Shown piece by piece: positions 35,801 through 46,500 of a stretch of DNA of 64,000 bases (positions are counted from its first letter, which is position 1; each line of letters begins with the position of its first letter). Made by a program: the position numbers and the translations under genes. Origin of the DNA: Polytrichum commune. Its lineage: Eukaryota; Streptophyta; Polytrichopsida; Polytrichales; Polytrichaceae. The notes below the pieces were generated by a model that was given only the letters and a program-made list of their open reading frames with translations, had not been told where the DNA came from and did no database searches. The stretch is from contig OX485806.1 of the NCBI GenBank assembly GCA_950295325.1, positions 47,053,169 to 47,117,168 on the forward strand. Direction: 5' to 3'.

Positions 35801-36511
35801 GTGGGGGCAGGACAAACATAATATCACCATCAAAGCGAGGCGGCAGGAAATTCACCTCTTCAATTTGTAAGGTGTCATAATCCAGCTTCTTGAGGATGTT
35901 CTTCCTACCGGGCATGGAAGCAAGAGAATGTAGACATTGAAGAATGGAATTCGGGGGTTTGCCTGGAAAGGGAGGAAGAGGAGACGGAGGTGGCGGGGTA
36001 ACAAAGGTGGAACGGACGGAGGATGGGGATGGCTTGTGAATGGGAGTGGAAACGAGGGGATCATCACCATCGGAGGAATCGGAAAGATGTATGACAGTGT
36101 GCGTACCGGGTTCAGTCTTAACTTTGACCAAGGGAGGAGTATTGAAAGTGGAAGCAGAGGAATGGGGAGGGGTACGGATATCCGTGGATACATTCGTGCA
36201 AGGACATGGGAGTCCGTACACCCTGTATTTACCAGCGCAGAGTTCCCACATTGACGATCCGCTGTCGGCAACCCCAGGATTCTCACGCATGGTCAATGAC
36301 AAAAGAGAAGTAGGAGCATCATAAATTCGCGCTCGACCCATATTGTAGTGTTTTGCAATGAAAACCTGATACTAAGATCTAGGGAAGAGACAGATGCAAA
36401 TCCATTCGCATCTATGGGGAAAAGAAGGGGGATCCCCACGCCAGTGGTACGGAGCTCAACCATCTCCGACACACATGGAGTTGTGGTTGAGGAAGCCATG
36501 GACAAAGACAT
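32826..36511 (-). pseudogene. MULE1 transposase with WRKY-GCM1-like and SWIM zinc fingers (inactive)
   Basis: Order on the minus strand: N-terminal region (36511-36000), zinc-finger region with GMDKRYDGHVWTK, CVGHLQCQNPQCDYL, CRICKEPPKCIAPC and ACNHLGSHHHPVK (35770-35385), catalytic core with CHVYDGTY (first Asp, about 34885) and FMAHSAQANWNA (second Asp position is His, about 34735), ESIHNKW (Glu, about 34245), and a SWIM finger CNCPAF...HCKHLYF (33045-32960). A 90-bp GT-AG intron (34301-34390) lies at the same codon position as in MULE2. Frameshifts near 36340, 35300, 34740 and 33535 (an A-run) and a stop at 35364 inactivate it. Confidence 0.85.
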
Positions 36512-36705
36512 GGACGAATAATAGAAAAATCCAAATAAAGAAAACGAGGCAAGGCTAACAGAGAATTGTAAACCCTAAATGTTGAACAGTGGTACTATAA
36601 AGGTAAGAGAAGGTTGGGGAAGGGTCATTTAGTAAGAGAAGTAAAGGGATGCCCAGAGAGTAGAGAACACGAAAGAAAGGAAAAGAGGGGAGCTGGAACA
36701 CACAC

Positions 36706-37002
36706 ATGAAGGAACCAAACCAAAATACAGTCTCCACAATCGATCCAGGAAAGAAGCGAAATAAGAGAAAGGGAGGGACGAGTTTCAGCACTTCAAAACA
36801 GAGGAGACAGAGAGAACTAAAGAAGAAGAAAGAAACGTGCATAGAAGGAAGAGGGACCCCATCAGACTTGCAGAATACGTGTGGAGGGGACAAGGGAGGG
36901 TTGAATCTACAGTCGATAGACGAAGAAGTGGAGGACAGTGGTTCACAAGCACCATCTATGGCAAAGAGGGAGAATTCGATGAATACCGTAAGTTTGTCGT
37001 AA
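36706..37002 (+). other. Divergent open frame upstream of MULE1 transposase
   Basis: A 98-aa frame, basic at the start (KKRNKRKGGTSF, ELKKKKETC) and acidic later (SIDEEVEDSGS). MULE2 also has divergent basic frames upstream of its transposase (46501-46980), but the two do not align clearly. It may be an exon of a third element gene or chance. Confidence 0.2.
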
Positions 37003-37227
37003 GCTTATATGCAGAAGGGGTACTTCAAGATTTAGGTTTATGGGAATATGAAACAATAATTTCAATTCTCTAAATATGGGAGAGAACTTGCAAAGAATAG
37101 GACAAGCAATATATGGAAAGGGATAAGGAAATAAGAAGGAGCCTTGAGTGGGAGACATGCGCCTGGGTGGGATTGACACCCACCTGCCTGCATTATAGGA
37201 AATACCTTAGTTCGTTATGGAATAGAG

Positions 37228-37257
37228 AAAGACCCTCTCGGATCCGAGAGGGTCTTT
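37228..37257. repeat. 30-base perfect palindrome
   Basis: AAAGACCCTCTCGGA followed by its exact reverse complement. It is the outermost P1-type palindrome next to MULE1, with three extra symmetric bases per arm. Confidence 0.9.
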
Positions 37258-37745
37258 CATTGAGGGCTTGAGGACTACATTGTGAATTCAAGGTTGTATA
37301 TGTTCAATTGTGTCCACTAGTACGATTCATAGTGCCGGAAAGGACCTAAGGACTAGATATTGAATTGAAGGTAGTGTACGTTGTATGAGTAGATAGGGAA
37401 AAACTGTGTCCACTAACTCGGTTCATAGTGCCGGGAAGGACCTAAGGACTAGATTTTGAATTGAAGGTAGGGTACGTTGTATAAGTAGATAGGGAAAACT
37501 TGTGTCCACTAGTTCGGTTCATAGTGCCGGAAAGGACATAAGGACTAGATATTGAATTGAAGGTAGTGTATGTTGTATGAGTAGATAGGGCAAACTTGGG
37601 GGCACTAGTTCGGTTGATAGTGCCGGAAAGGACATAAGGACTACATTTTGAATTGAAGGTAGTGTATGTTGTACGAGTAGATAAGGTAAACTTGGGTGCA
37701 CTAGTTCGGTTCATAGTGCCGGCTAGGCCATAAGGAATAGTTTCC
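37258..37745. repeat. 96-bp tandem repeat, about five units
   Basis: The landmark ATAGTGCCGG recurs with starts near 37329, 37424, 37520, 37616 and 37712, a 95-96 base period. Each unit contains CACTAGTTCGGTTCATAGTG, a potential hairpin with CACTA/TAGTG arms. Because 96 is a multiple of three, a minus-strand frame stays open through the array (37442-37714); it is not a gene. Confidence 0.85.
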
Positions 37746-38053
37746 GAATTGAGGTATAGGGTTTTTGAATTGAATACACATCACTTGTGTGGTGTAGCTC
37801 GACATAGTTGTTGAGGTGAACGTTGTGAGGCATGTATGTGTAGCAAGGGTTTACTTGTCTATGTCATTACGGCTTATAGTTAGTCGGCCATGAGGACCGG
37901 GTAGGCCATGAGGATTAGTTTTTCAATTGAGGGTTAGGGTTTTGAATTGAGAAGCTCGTGTGGACAAGCTTGGCTAGGTATTGGGAGGCAGGCAAGAGAC
38001 CAGAAATGGAGGTGAATGCTGTGAACTACATATTCCTTATGTGTTAGGAATAG

Positions 38054-38935
38054 GACCCTCTCGGATCCGAGAGGGTCATTGATGTTTCCTCCTAATGGCC
38101 AGATTTTGATTGAAATGATTTGAGGCATGTATGTTTAAGTGTATGTTAGATATGTTTTTGGTTTTGGCCTTGTTGTGTATGGTTGGGTAGGATCCTCTCG
38201 GATCGGAGAGGGTCAAGGAGAAGGGCTTTGGAGGGCCAGATTCCGATTGAAATGATTTGACGCATGAATGTTTAAGTGTATGTTTGATATGTTTTCTGTT
38301 TCGGCATTATTGTCAATGGGCTGGCGAGGGACCCTCTTGGATTCGAGAGGGTCATCGGGTAGTGCTTTGAAAGGCCAGATTTGATAGAAATGTTCTAAGG
38401 CATGTATGTTTAACTGTATATTTCATATGTTTCGGTTTCGGCATAGTTATGTATGCGATTGGGTAGGACCTTCTCGGATCGGAGAGGGTCAAGGAGAAGG
38501 GCTTTGGAGGGCCAGATTCCGATTGAAATGATTTGACGCATGAATGTTTAAGTGTATGTTTGATATGTTTTCTGTTTCGGCATTGTTGTGAATGGGCTGG
38601 CGAGGGACCCTCTTGGATTCGAGAGGGTCATCGGGTAGTGCTTTGAAAGGCCAGATTTGATAGAAATGTTCTAAGGCATGTATGTTTAACTGTATATTTC
38701 ATATGTTTCGGTTTCGGCATAGTTATGTATGCGATTGGGTAGGACCTTCTCGGATCCGAGAGGGTCAAGGAGAAGGGCTTTGAAGGGCCAGATTTTGATT
38801 CAAATATTTTGAGGCATGTATGTTTAGGTGTATATTTCATATGTTTTCGGTTACGGCATAGTTATGTATGCGATTGGGTAGGACCCTCTCGGATCCGAGA
38901 GGGTCAAGGAGAAGGGCTTTGGAGGGCCAGATTCC
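38054..38935. repeat. Satellite P1, first array (units of about 138 bp with a central palindrome)
   Basis: Seven palindromes (arm GACCCTCTCGGA plus reverse complement, or close variants) recur near 38054, 38190, 38329, 38468, 38606, 38743 and 38881, spaced 136-140 bases. The intervening consensus holds GGCCAGATTTTGATTG, GGCATGTATGTTTAAGTGTATG and CGGCATAGTTATGTATG. Diverged single units extend left towards 37750. The array is cut at 38935 by the X element. Several variants change C to T in the left arm (CTTGGATTCGAG), as expected for methyl-C decay. Confidence 0.9.
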
Positions 38936-39300
38936 TCCTTCAAAACCGATAGCCTCAACTTGCCTTGTGGCACATACACCCAACTTTGCTTACACTTGAA
39001 CAAACCGTCCACCAACTTAACCTCTTTGAGCACCTTGCTCTTGCGAAGCTCACCTAAAAGCTTTTGTGCCTCGGGGTAGTTAATTTACCCCTCCCGTATC
39101 TTACATCACAAGTTTCCTTCGCCGGCACACATTAGCCACAAGGTTTGGACGATTCTCATTGCTTGGAAATCTTCCCGTCTACTTAGCGCATCCGGCACCA
39201 CATTTCCACGGTCCGGTTTGTGGATCAAATCCACCTCCATAAGCGCCAAACTATCATGCCAACGCAATGACTTGGCGCTCACTTGCGCTTGTATGTTAAA
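38936..39300 (-). pseudogene. RNase H C-terminal end and integrase start of the X element
   Basis: The minus strand reads SAKSLRWHDSLALMEVDLIHKPDRGNV (39300-39220), the usual end of Ty3/gypsy RNase H, then KLLGELRKSKVLKEVKLVDGLF (39060-38970), the linker that precedes the integrase zinc finger. It stops at the P1 border. Confidence 0.75.
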
Positions 39301-39469
39301 ATACTTTTAGGACACATTGTCCTTGTAGACCTTTGCTTTGTGCGACCCCAAATAGTGTCCCCACATCTTTAAGCAATGCACTACTTACGGCAAAGAAGTT
39401 CTTTGTCATGAGTTGGTTGTCTTCTTTGACAACCATCGAGCCTCATGCCCCCATATGCAATGGCCATCC

Positions 39470-40440
39470 ATCTTACATTAACAATCCACCATTGGCAAAG
39501 TTACTCGCCCCCGTATGCACCTCAAAAGGTTTGTCAAACTCCACGAACTTGAGCACGGGCGGCGAAGAAAACTTGCTCTTAAGCTCCCCAAAGACTTGGT
39601 GGCAAGACTAGTCCCACTCTTGGGATAGCCATTTCTTCCACAAGTCGGATAAGGTCGGATAACCATCGAGCTTAACGCTCTCATATGCAATGGCCATCCA
39701 TCTTACATTAACCATCCGCCAATGGCAAAGTCACTCGCCCCCGTATGCACCTCAAAAGGTATGTCCAACTCCGTGAACTTGAGCACGGGCAGCGAAGAGA
39801 ACTTCGTCTTAAGCTCCTCAAGGACTTGGGATAGCCATGTATTGCACAAGCCGGACAAGGTTTAACAACCATTGAGCTTATTGCTCTCATATGCAATGGT
39901 CCTCCATCTTGGATCAACATCCGCCAATTGCAAAGTGACTCGTCCCCGTATGCACCTCAAAAGGTTTGGCAAACTCCGCAAGCTTGAGCACGGGCGGCAA
40001 ACACAACTTGCTCTTAAGCTCCCCAATGGCTTGGTGGCACGGCTCATCCCACTATTGGGATAGCCATTTCTTGCACAAGCCGGACAAGGTTCAACAACCA
40101 TGGAGCTTAATGGTCTCATAAGCAATGATCATCCATCTTGGATGAACATCCGCCAATGGTAAAGTCCTTTGCCTCCATGTGCACCTCAAAATGCTTGTGA
40201 ACGCCCGAGAACTTGACCACATCTTGTGAAGAGAACTTGCTCTTTAGTTTCCTTATAGGCTTGGTGACAAGACTCATCCCAATCTTGGGATAGCCATTTT
40301 TTTTCAACAAGTTGAAGAAGGTCCTAGCAACCTTAGAAAAATCTCGAATGAAGTTGTGGTAGTAGTTGGCTAGGCCAACAAATGACCTAAGTTTTTTTTT
40401 TGAATGAAGGGCCAATTCTCCTCTTGGATTGCCGTGTCAT
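39470..40440 (-). pseudogene. RT end plus four tandem copies of the RNase H start, X element
   Basis: KLRSFVGLANYYHNFIRDFSKVART (40400-40325) is the RT connection. Then about four diverged head-to-tail copies of one segment follow, each with SLGSLRAS (for ELKSK), PCSS, LRCIRGRVTLP (for FEVHTGASDFA) and YESNKLNGC-like ends, in varying frames. The landmark GTATGCACCTCAAAA (plus strand) recurs near 39514, 39743 and 39948, with a diverged copy near 40179, a spacing of 205-231 bases. Fragment 8674-10515 has two copies, so amplification of this piece is shared by the family. Confidence 0.75.
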
Positions 40441-41401
40441 TCGTCATGTTCGTCCACCAACTTTGTTTGTCACCACATACCTCAAGAATTCATTCTCTCT
40501 TTGAGCAAAGTTGCTATATTCACTCCTTGGCGGTAACATTTTGAGCAATACATTGGTGAATACATCCTTGTATCTCACCAACATCTCACAAATGTGGTTT
40601 GGGGGAGGCCCATCTTTCCTAGCCTCCCCATACGTTCCTTGGAGTTGCTCCAATTGAACCACAACCATTATGTTTTCCATTTCTCATTTGGTCCATTAAG
40701 ACCAAATTCAACTTGGGTCCTCCTACCATAGGAGTCCTTGTCAATTTGAACTTCAATTCTTTGCTATTATGACACATTATAATGCACCGCAAGCACCCGG
40801 CTTGCACCTCATATCTATCATGTGAATTTCAAGGAAGGCAGCCTTCACAATGACATGCATTTCATCTATTTCACATGGTGTGAAATTTTGACAAAAAACC
40901 AATGTCCCACATTGAAAGGTTACATGCATCGCGGCCTCCTTTGTCTCATGCGGTTCGCCCTTTCCAAATCGCACCTTGGTGGGCTTGCCCGCTCTATCAA
41001 TCGGCAAGCCCCAACTCCCTTGTGAGTTTTGGGCTCAAGAAGGCATGGCTTGCCTCTTTGTCAACCCATTAGACGTTTGTCCCATTCATTTGAGCCTCAA
41101 GGTATAAAATAGTTGGCCTTGGCTTAAGGCTACTAGCCTTGGCCACAATGCCATCGTCTAACATTTGGTCTTCGGCAACACCATGAGTTTGGCTTGGTCC
41201 GCAAGGCCAACTTTTAACACTCCGTCCGTGGTACAAATATGATCTAGCTTGGTACCACCAAGCCACCTTCTCACATTCCGTCCGCGGCACGAGCTAGCAT
41301 GATTTGCCTTGGTATAATGGGCCAAACTACTTGCGCTCATTTCCTTGGGACCTCTTTCGGCTAAACCCACTTTGTTGTGATGTGCCGCCCAACTTCTTCT
41401 T
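40441..41401 (-). pseudogene. Protease/spacer region of the X element
   Basis: The minus strand carries CKPGACGALRCI-like sequence, GLPIDRAGKPTKVRFGKGEPHETKEAAMHVTF (in pieces), ENIMVVVQLEQLQGTYGEARKDG (in pieces) and RYKDVFTNVL, the segment preceding gypsy RT. Collinear with 8840-9700 of the plus-strand fragment. No clear D-S/T-G site could be read. Confidence 0.55.
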
Positions 41402-42374
41402 TGTCGCAACCCTTGCTAACCCCCTTAGCAATCTTGCCAATTTTCAATTCTAGCAAAGGTTACGAGCGCTAACCATTCGTATTCCGCCATGCTAATGGTT
41501 AGCTCCTCCTACCCCGGACCTTATAGTTCATAGGAGGGAACCAACCCTCCTACTTTGCTTTCGGAACTCACCCCTTAATCGCTAACCCATTCCTAGATGT
41601 GGACTTCCATCCATGGAAGTCCAATCCCATGTTGATCATCGCGTTGCCGGAGCAACACTACAACAACCCGAACCATACTACGCAACTATGGCCTCACATA
41701 GGGCCAATGCCCATGGAGGCCGTGCCGTTCGGCCTCGGGTGGGTGAGGCCACACCACCTCACCCATATAAGCCTCTAGGACTTCACGCGGGGCCCCTACC
41801 CCACCGTCAACCAACCTCTTGTCTCTCTACCAAGAGTTGGGGCCAAGTGGACATTTTCCTTTAGCTGCTGGGCCTAGAACCCCCCCAGCAGCTTCAGACC
41901 ATCATAACTTCCTTGTATGATGTCTGATCATAACAACCAACCACTCCATCTTCATCTACGCTTCACGTAGATGCCGATGGACTCCTCACTTGCTCCATTT
42001 GAGCAAGTCTAGAGGAAGTAATGCCTGTTTGAACCTTGGCAGTCCCGGGAATCACTCCCAGGCACTGCTGTACCAGGGCGCTGTCCCGGGACAGCGCCCC
42101 ACTCAAATGGCCATAACTCCTAGCTCACACCTCCGATTGAGGTGTTCTTGAGCTTTCTAGAATCACCACGCCATGAGCTACGCATAACTCATGGCCTTAC
42201 CCTTGTGCCTCCTAATCTTCGTGGGTGGGAGGCGTTCCCAACGCCCGGGGCCCTTACCCACACTAGGATCACTTGGGCCCTCTCACCAATGGGGCCACAA
42301 GTCCCGGGTGTCACTCCGGGGTCCCCCTTGTGCCCATGGTGTTTCGGGCACTCCTCATGGAGAGGTGCGCGACA
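41402..42374 (-). mobile_element. Family X solo LTR, copy B
   Basis: Complete LTR with TTCTT duplications at 41397-41401 and 42375-42379. It is inserted into the X element in the same orientation as its host. Its small hairpin is ACTTGCTC/GAGCAAGT (41988-42008). Confidence 0.95.
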
Positions 42375-42771
42375 TTCTTAGGACCATCGGCTTCAATGCT
42401 CTTCAAATTTTTATGATTTGCACTACGTCCTTAAGAAGCTTTGGGGTCTTGAACATGGTTTTCACCACCTGCTTTTGAAACCCACCTAAAACGATGCATT
42501 TCTTAGAAAGCTCGTCCATCCTAGATGTATCATTCATTTGGGTGTGAAATTCGCACATATACGCCTTAAGAGACCCTGCGTGCCTCATGTGCCCCAAGTT
42601 CATTTCAACATCACCACCTTCTAAGCATTTCGAATTGGAATTTCAATCCAACATTAATGCCCTCCAAGGTTTTGGGTGCATTCGGTATTCTAGGCCCCAA
42701 ATGTTTTTTGAGGTGTGCGGGAGCCTTTTCAAAGCACTCCTCCATTTTCCTCACCGAATCCACCCTCATGC
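42375..42771 (-). pseudogene. Gag fragment of the X element
   Basis: The minus strand encodes LGHMRHAGSLKAYMCEFHTQM, SRMDELSKKCIVLGGFQKQV and FKTPKLLKDVVQIIK (42603-42400), the pattern of plant Ty3/gypsy gag capsid helices. Upstream, APAHLKKHLGPRIPNAPKTL (42720-42660) continues it after a stop. It lies between solo LTRs B and C. Confidence 0.75.
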
Positions 42772-43742
42772 TGTCGCGCAACTCTCCATGAGGAGTGCCC
42801 GAAACACCATGGGCACAAGGGGGACCCCGGAGTGACACCCGGGACTTGTGGCGCCGTTGGTGAGAGGGCCCAAGTGATCCTAGTGTGGGTGAGGGCCCCG
42901 GGCGTTGGGAACGCCTCCCACCCACGAAGACTAGGAGGCATGAGGGTAAGGCCATGAGTTATGCGTAGCTCATGGCGTGGTGATTCTAGAAAGCTCAAGA
43001 ACACCTCAATCGGAGGTGTGAGCTAGGAGTTATGGCCATTTGAGTGGGGCGCTGTCCCGGGACAGTGCCCTGGTACAGCAGTGCCTGGGAGTGATTCCCG
43101 GGACTGCCAAGGTTCAAACAGGCATAACTTGCTCAAGACTTGTTCAAATGGAGCAAGTGAGGAGTCCATCGGCATCTACGTGAAACGTAGATGAAGATGG
43201 AGTGGTTGGTTGTTATGATCAGACATCATACAAGGAAGTTATGATGGTCTGAAGCTGCTGGGGGGTTCTAGGCCCAGCGGCTAAAGGAAAATGTCCACTT
43301 GGCCCCAACTCTTGGTAGAGAGACAAGAGGTTGGTTGACGGTGGGGTAGGGGCCCCGCGTGAAGTCCTAGAGGCTTATATGGGTGAGGTGGTGTGGCCTC
43401 ACCCACCCGAGGCCGAACGGTACGGCCTCCATGGGCATTGGCCCAATGTGAGGCCATAGTTGCGTAGTATGGTTCGGGTTGTTGTAGTGTTGCTCCGGCA
43501 ACGCGATAATCAACATGGGATTGGACTTCCATGGATGGAAGTCCACATCTAGGAATGGGTTAGCGATTAAGGGGTGAGTCCCGAAAGCAAAGTAGGAGGG
43601 TTGGTTCCCTCCTATGAACTATTGGTCCGGGGTAAGAGGAGCTATCCATTAGCATGGCGGAATGCGAAGGGTTAGCGCTCGTAACCTTTGCTAGAAACAA
43701 AAATTGGCAAGATTGTTAAGGGACCTAGCAAGGGTTGCGACA
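42772..43742 (+). mobile_element. Family X solo LTR, copy C
   Basis: Complete LTR, opposite in orientation to its host, with CATGC duplications at 42767-42771 and 43743-43747. Hairpin ACTTGTTC/GAGCAAGT at 43138-43158 (one G-T pair) and CATCTACG-TGAAA-CGTAGATG at about 43172-43192. Confidence 0.95.
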
Positions 43743-43925
43743 CATGCCCACCATTGTCATTAGAATCAATGGTATGGTCAAAATCCACTTGCACATGATC
43801 CTTGTTCCAATTTGAGCCTCACAACCTTTTGGAACCCCGGGCTCACCATTATAACCCGCATTTTTTATAGCCATGTCTACCTCAAAGTGCTAGCTCAAAA
43901 ATTTGAACCCTGCTCTGATACCACG
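43743..43925 (-). promoter_or_regulatory. Primer-binding site and leader of the X element
   Basis: Two bases inside LTR D, the minus strand reads TGGTATCAGAGCAGGGTTC (43923-43905), complementary to the 3' end of plant initiator-Met tRNA, the usual primer of Ty3/gypsy and Ty1/copia elements in plants. The rest of the leader runs toward gag and is interrupted by LTR C. Confidence 0.9.
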
Positions 43926-44898
43926 TGTCGCAACCCTTGCTAGCCCCCTTGACAATCTTGCCAATTTTCAATTCTAGCAAAGGTTACGAGCGCTAACCAT
44001 TCGTATTCCGCCATGCTAATGATTAGCTCCTCCTACCCCGGATCTTATAGTTCATAGGAGGGAACCAACCCTCCTACTTTGCTTTCGGGACTCACCCCTT
44101 AATCAGTAACCCATTCCTAGATGTGGACTTCCATCCATGGAAGTCCAATCCCATGTTGATCATCGCATTGCCGGAGCAACACTACAACAACCCGAACCAT
44201 ACTACGCAACTATGGCCTCACAATGGGCCAATGCCCATGGAGGCCGTGCCGTTCGGCCTCGGGTGGGTGAGGCCACACCACCTCACCCATATAAGCCTCT
44301 AGGACTTCACGCGGGGCCCCTACCCCACCGGCAACCAACCTCTTGTCTCTCTACCAAGAGTTGGGGCCAAGTGGACATTTTCCTTTAGCTGCTGGGCCTA
44401 GAACCCCCCCAGCAGCTTCAGACCATCATAACTTCCTTGTATGATGTCTGATTAGAACAACCAACCACTCCATCTTCATCTACGCTTCACGTAGATGCCG
44501 ATAAACTCCTCACTTGACCCATTCGGGCAAGTATTGAGGAAGTTATGCTTGTTTGAACCTTGGCAATCCCGGGAATCACTCCCAGGCACTGCTGTACCAG
44601 GGCGCTGTCCCGGGACAGCGCCCCACTGAAATGGCCATAACTCCTAGCTCACACCTCCGATTGATGTGTTCTTGAGCTTTCTAGAATCACCACGCCATGA
44701 GCTACGCATAACTTATGGCCTTACCCTTGAGCCTCCTAATCTTCGTGGGTGGGAGGCGTTCCCAACGCCCGGGGCCCTCACCCACACTAGGATCAATTGG
44801 GCCCTCTCACCAATGGCGCCACAAGTCCTGGGTGTGACTCCGGGGTCCCCTTTGTGCCCATGGTGTTTCGGGCACTCCTCATGGAGAGGTGCGCGACA
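43926..44898 (-). mobile_element. 5' LTR of the X element (copy D)
   Basis: 973 bp, minus-strand TGTCGCGCACC to GGGTTGCGACA, directly followed by the PBS. The outer edge abuts satellite P2 at 44899. The matching 3' LTR is absent, so no target duplication can be checked. Confidence 0.9.
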
Positions 44899-46350
44899 GT
44901 AGAGGTGCATTTGTGGGAGGTAGGGGAGGAGGCCTCGGATCCGATGCCTCCTTTTGGACAGGGTTTTTGCTTTGTGAGTCTACATGAAATGTCTATTTGA
45001 ATTCGCTCTTGGCCTTGGTATGTTTTGTATAGGTGCATTTGTGGGAGGTAGGGTAGGAGGCCTCGGATCCGAGGCCTCTTTTTAAGGAGGGTTTTTGCTT
45101 TGTAAATCTACATGAAGTGTTTACTTGGCTTTGTTCTCGGCCTTGGTATGCTTTGTATAGGTGCATTTGTGGGAGGTAGGGGAGGAGGCCTCGGATCCGA
45201 GGCCTCCTTTTGGACAGGGTTTTTGTTTTGTAACTCTACATGAAATGTCTATTTGAATTTGTTCTTGGCCTTGGTATGTTTTGTTAAGTGAATATGTGAG
45301 AGGTAGGGGAAGAGGCCTCGGATCCGAGGCCCCATTTTGGAGAGGGTTTTTGCTTTGTAAATTTACATGAAATGTCTACTTTCTGGATTTGAGGCCTCTT
45401 TGCATATCTCCTACATATGCACTTAGCAAAACAAGAAATGGCCAAGAGCAAACTAATGTGCATGTAACATTTTGATTTTTTAAGCACAAACCTACACCCA
45501 AAAGAGGCCTCGGATCCGAGGCCTCTTTCATAGCTCCTACGTATACACTTGGCAAAAGAAGAAATGGCCGAGAGCAAACTACTTTACACATCACATCATG
45601 ATTTTTCAAGCACAAACCTACACACAAAAGAGGCCTCGGATCCGAGGCCTCTTCCCCTAGCTCCTTCTTATGCACTAAACAAAACAAGAAATGGCCGAAA
45701 GCAATGTCAAGTACCAACGCATGTACACATAAGATGACAAGGCCGAGAGCAAGTGAAGAGTACATTCCATGTAGTTTGAGAAAGCAAAAACCTAAACCCT
45801 CAACCCCAAACCCTATGTCTCACATGTTCCTTAACCCAAAACAAGACAAGGCCGAGAGCAACTGAAGTGGATATTCATGTAATTTGAGAAAGCAAGAACC
45901 TCTCCTCACTCAAAACCGTACCCCTTACATACTCACTTGACATATCAAGACAAGGCCGAGAGCAACTTAAGTGGAAATTCCTTGTAGTTTGAGAAATCAA
46001 AAACCTTGTCCTCAACTGAAAACCCTACCTCTCACATGTTCCTAAACCCAAATCAATACAAGGTCGAGAGCAAGTCAAGTTGACATTCCATGTACTTTGA
46101 GAAATCAAGTTAATACAAAGCAAAATCGTCGCCCAACAGGAGGCCTCGGATCCGAGGCCTCTTCTTTTACCTCACCTGATTCACTTACCCTAAACATACC
46201 AAGGCCGATAGCCATAGTCATGTAGACTAGTCATTTACCTTTACAGAAACAATAACCCTTGGCCAAATGGAGGCCTCGGATCCGAGGCCTCCTTCCCCCA
46301 ACCTCTCATTATGCACACTTCTAAACCAACATAGCATGGCCGAGAGCCTG
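44899..46350. repeat. Satellite P2 (units of about 125-128 bp with a central palindrome), inverting midway
   Basis: Palindromes with arm GGAGGCCTCGGA plus reverse complement (or near variants) lie near 44927, 45055, 45184, 45310, 45507, 45630, 46139 and 46269. Up to about 45385 units read GGGTTTTTGCTTTGT...TCGGCCTTGGTATG; beyond it they read the reverse complement (AAGGCCGAGAGCAA...AAGCACAAACCT). Units between 45750 and 46120 keep the body but lack the palindrome. The body shares words with P1 (TCGGCCTnGnTATG, TGAAATG), so P1 and P2 look like subfamilies of one satellite. Confidence 0.9.
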
Positions 46351-46500
46351 ACAGCTTACCAGAATTTGGAGTATGCCATCCACTGAAGCCCCAATATCCG
46401 CGCCACTATCTTCCGAGCTCCCGTCCTCTGTCGGCGTTATTGGAGTGCTCCTCGAGTCACCGAGGTTTACCTGCGCCTTTCTTCTCCCGCGGCCACGCCC

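Larger units (their letters stand above)
31594..37200 (-). mobile_element. MULE1, Mutator-like element (decayed)
   Basis: Contains a minus-strand transposase pseudogene (32826-36511) and a convergent plus-strand accessory frame (32113-32625). The 3' terminal region (31594-31730: GGGACGAC, GAGCGAAGAGCGGAG, GACTAAATTTAGCAAAA, GAATATTCC) matches the reverse complement of 52270-52427 in MULE2, marking one end of the family. The other end is not defined; 37200 is where the satellite region begins. No long terminal inverted repeat was found. Confidence 0.7.
38936..44898 (-). mobile_element. Family X Ty3/gypsy element with two nested solo LTRs
   Basis: Minus-strand order: 5' LTR D (44898-43926), PBS and leader (43925-43743), solo LTR C, gag (42771-42375), solo LTR B, protease-linker region (41401-40441), RT end and amplified RNase H start (40440-39470), RNase H end (39300-38936). 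Most of RT is missing, and integrase plus the 3' LTR are lost at the border with satellite P1. The right border is satellite P2. This is the copy that defines the X LTR orientation. Confidence 0.85.

Noticed and set aside
37442..37714. Open minus-strand frame of 90 codons with repeated NRTSAPKF-like units
   Set aside because: It is only the 96-bp satellite read in a frame that stays open because the period is a multiple of three.
37228..38935. CRISPR-like array
   Set aside because: Spacing of about 138 bases with conserved unit bodies is satellite structure, and the context is clearly eukaryotic.
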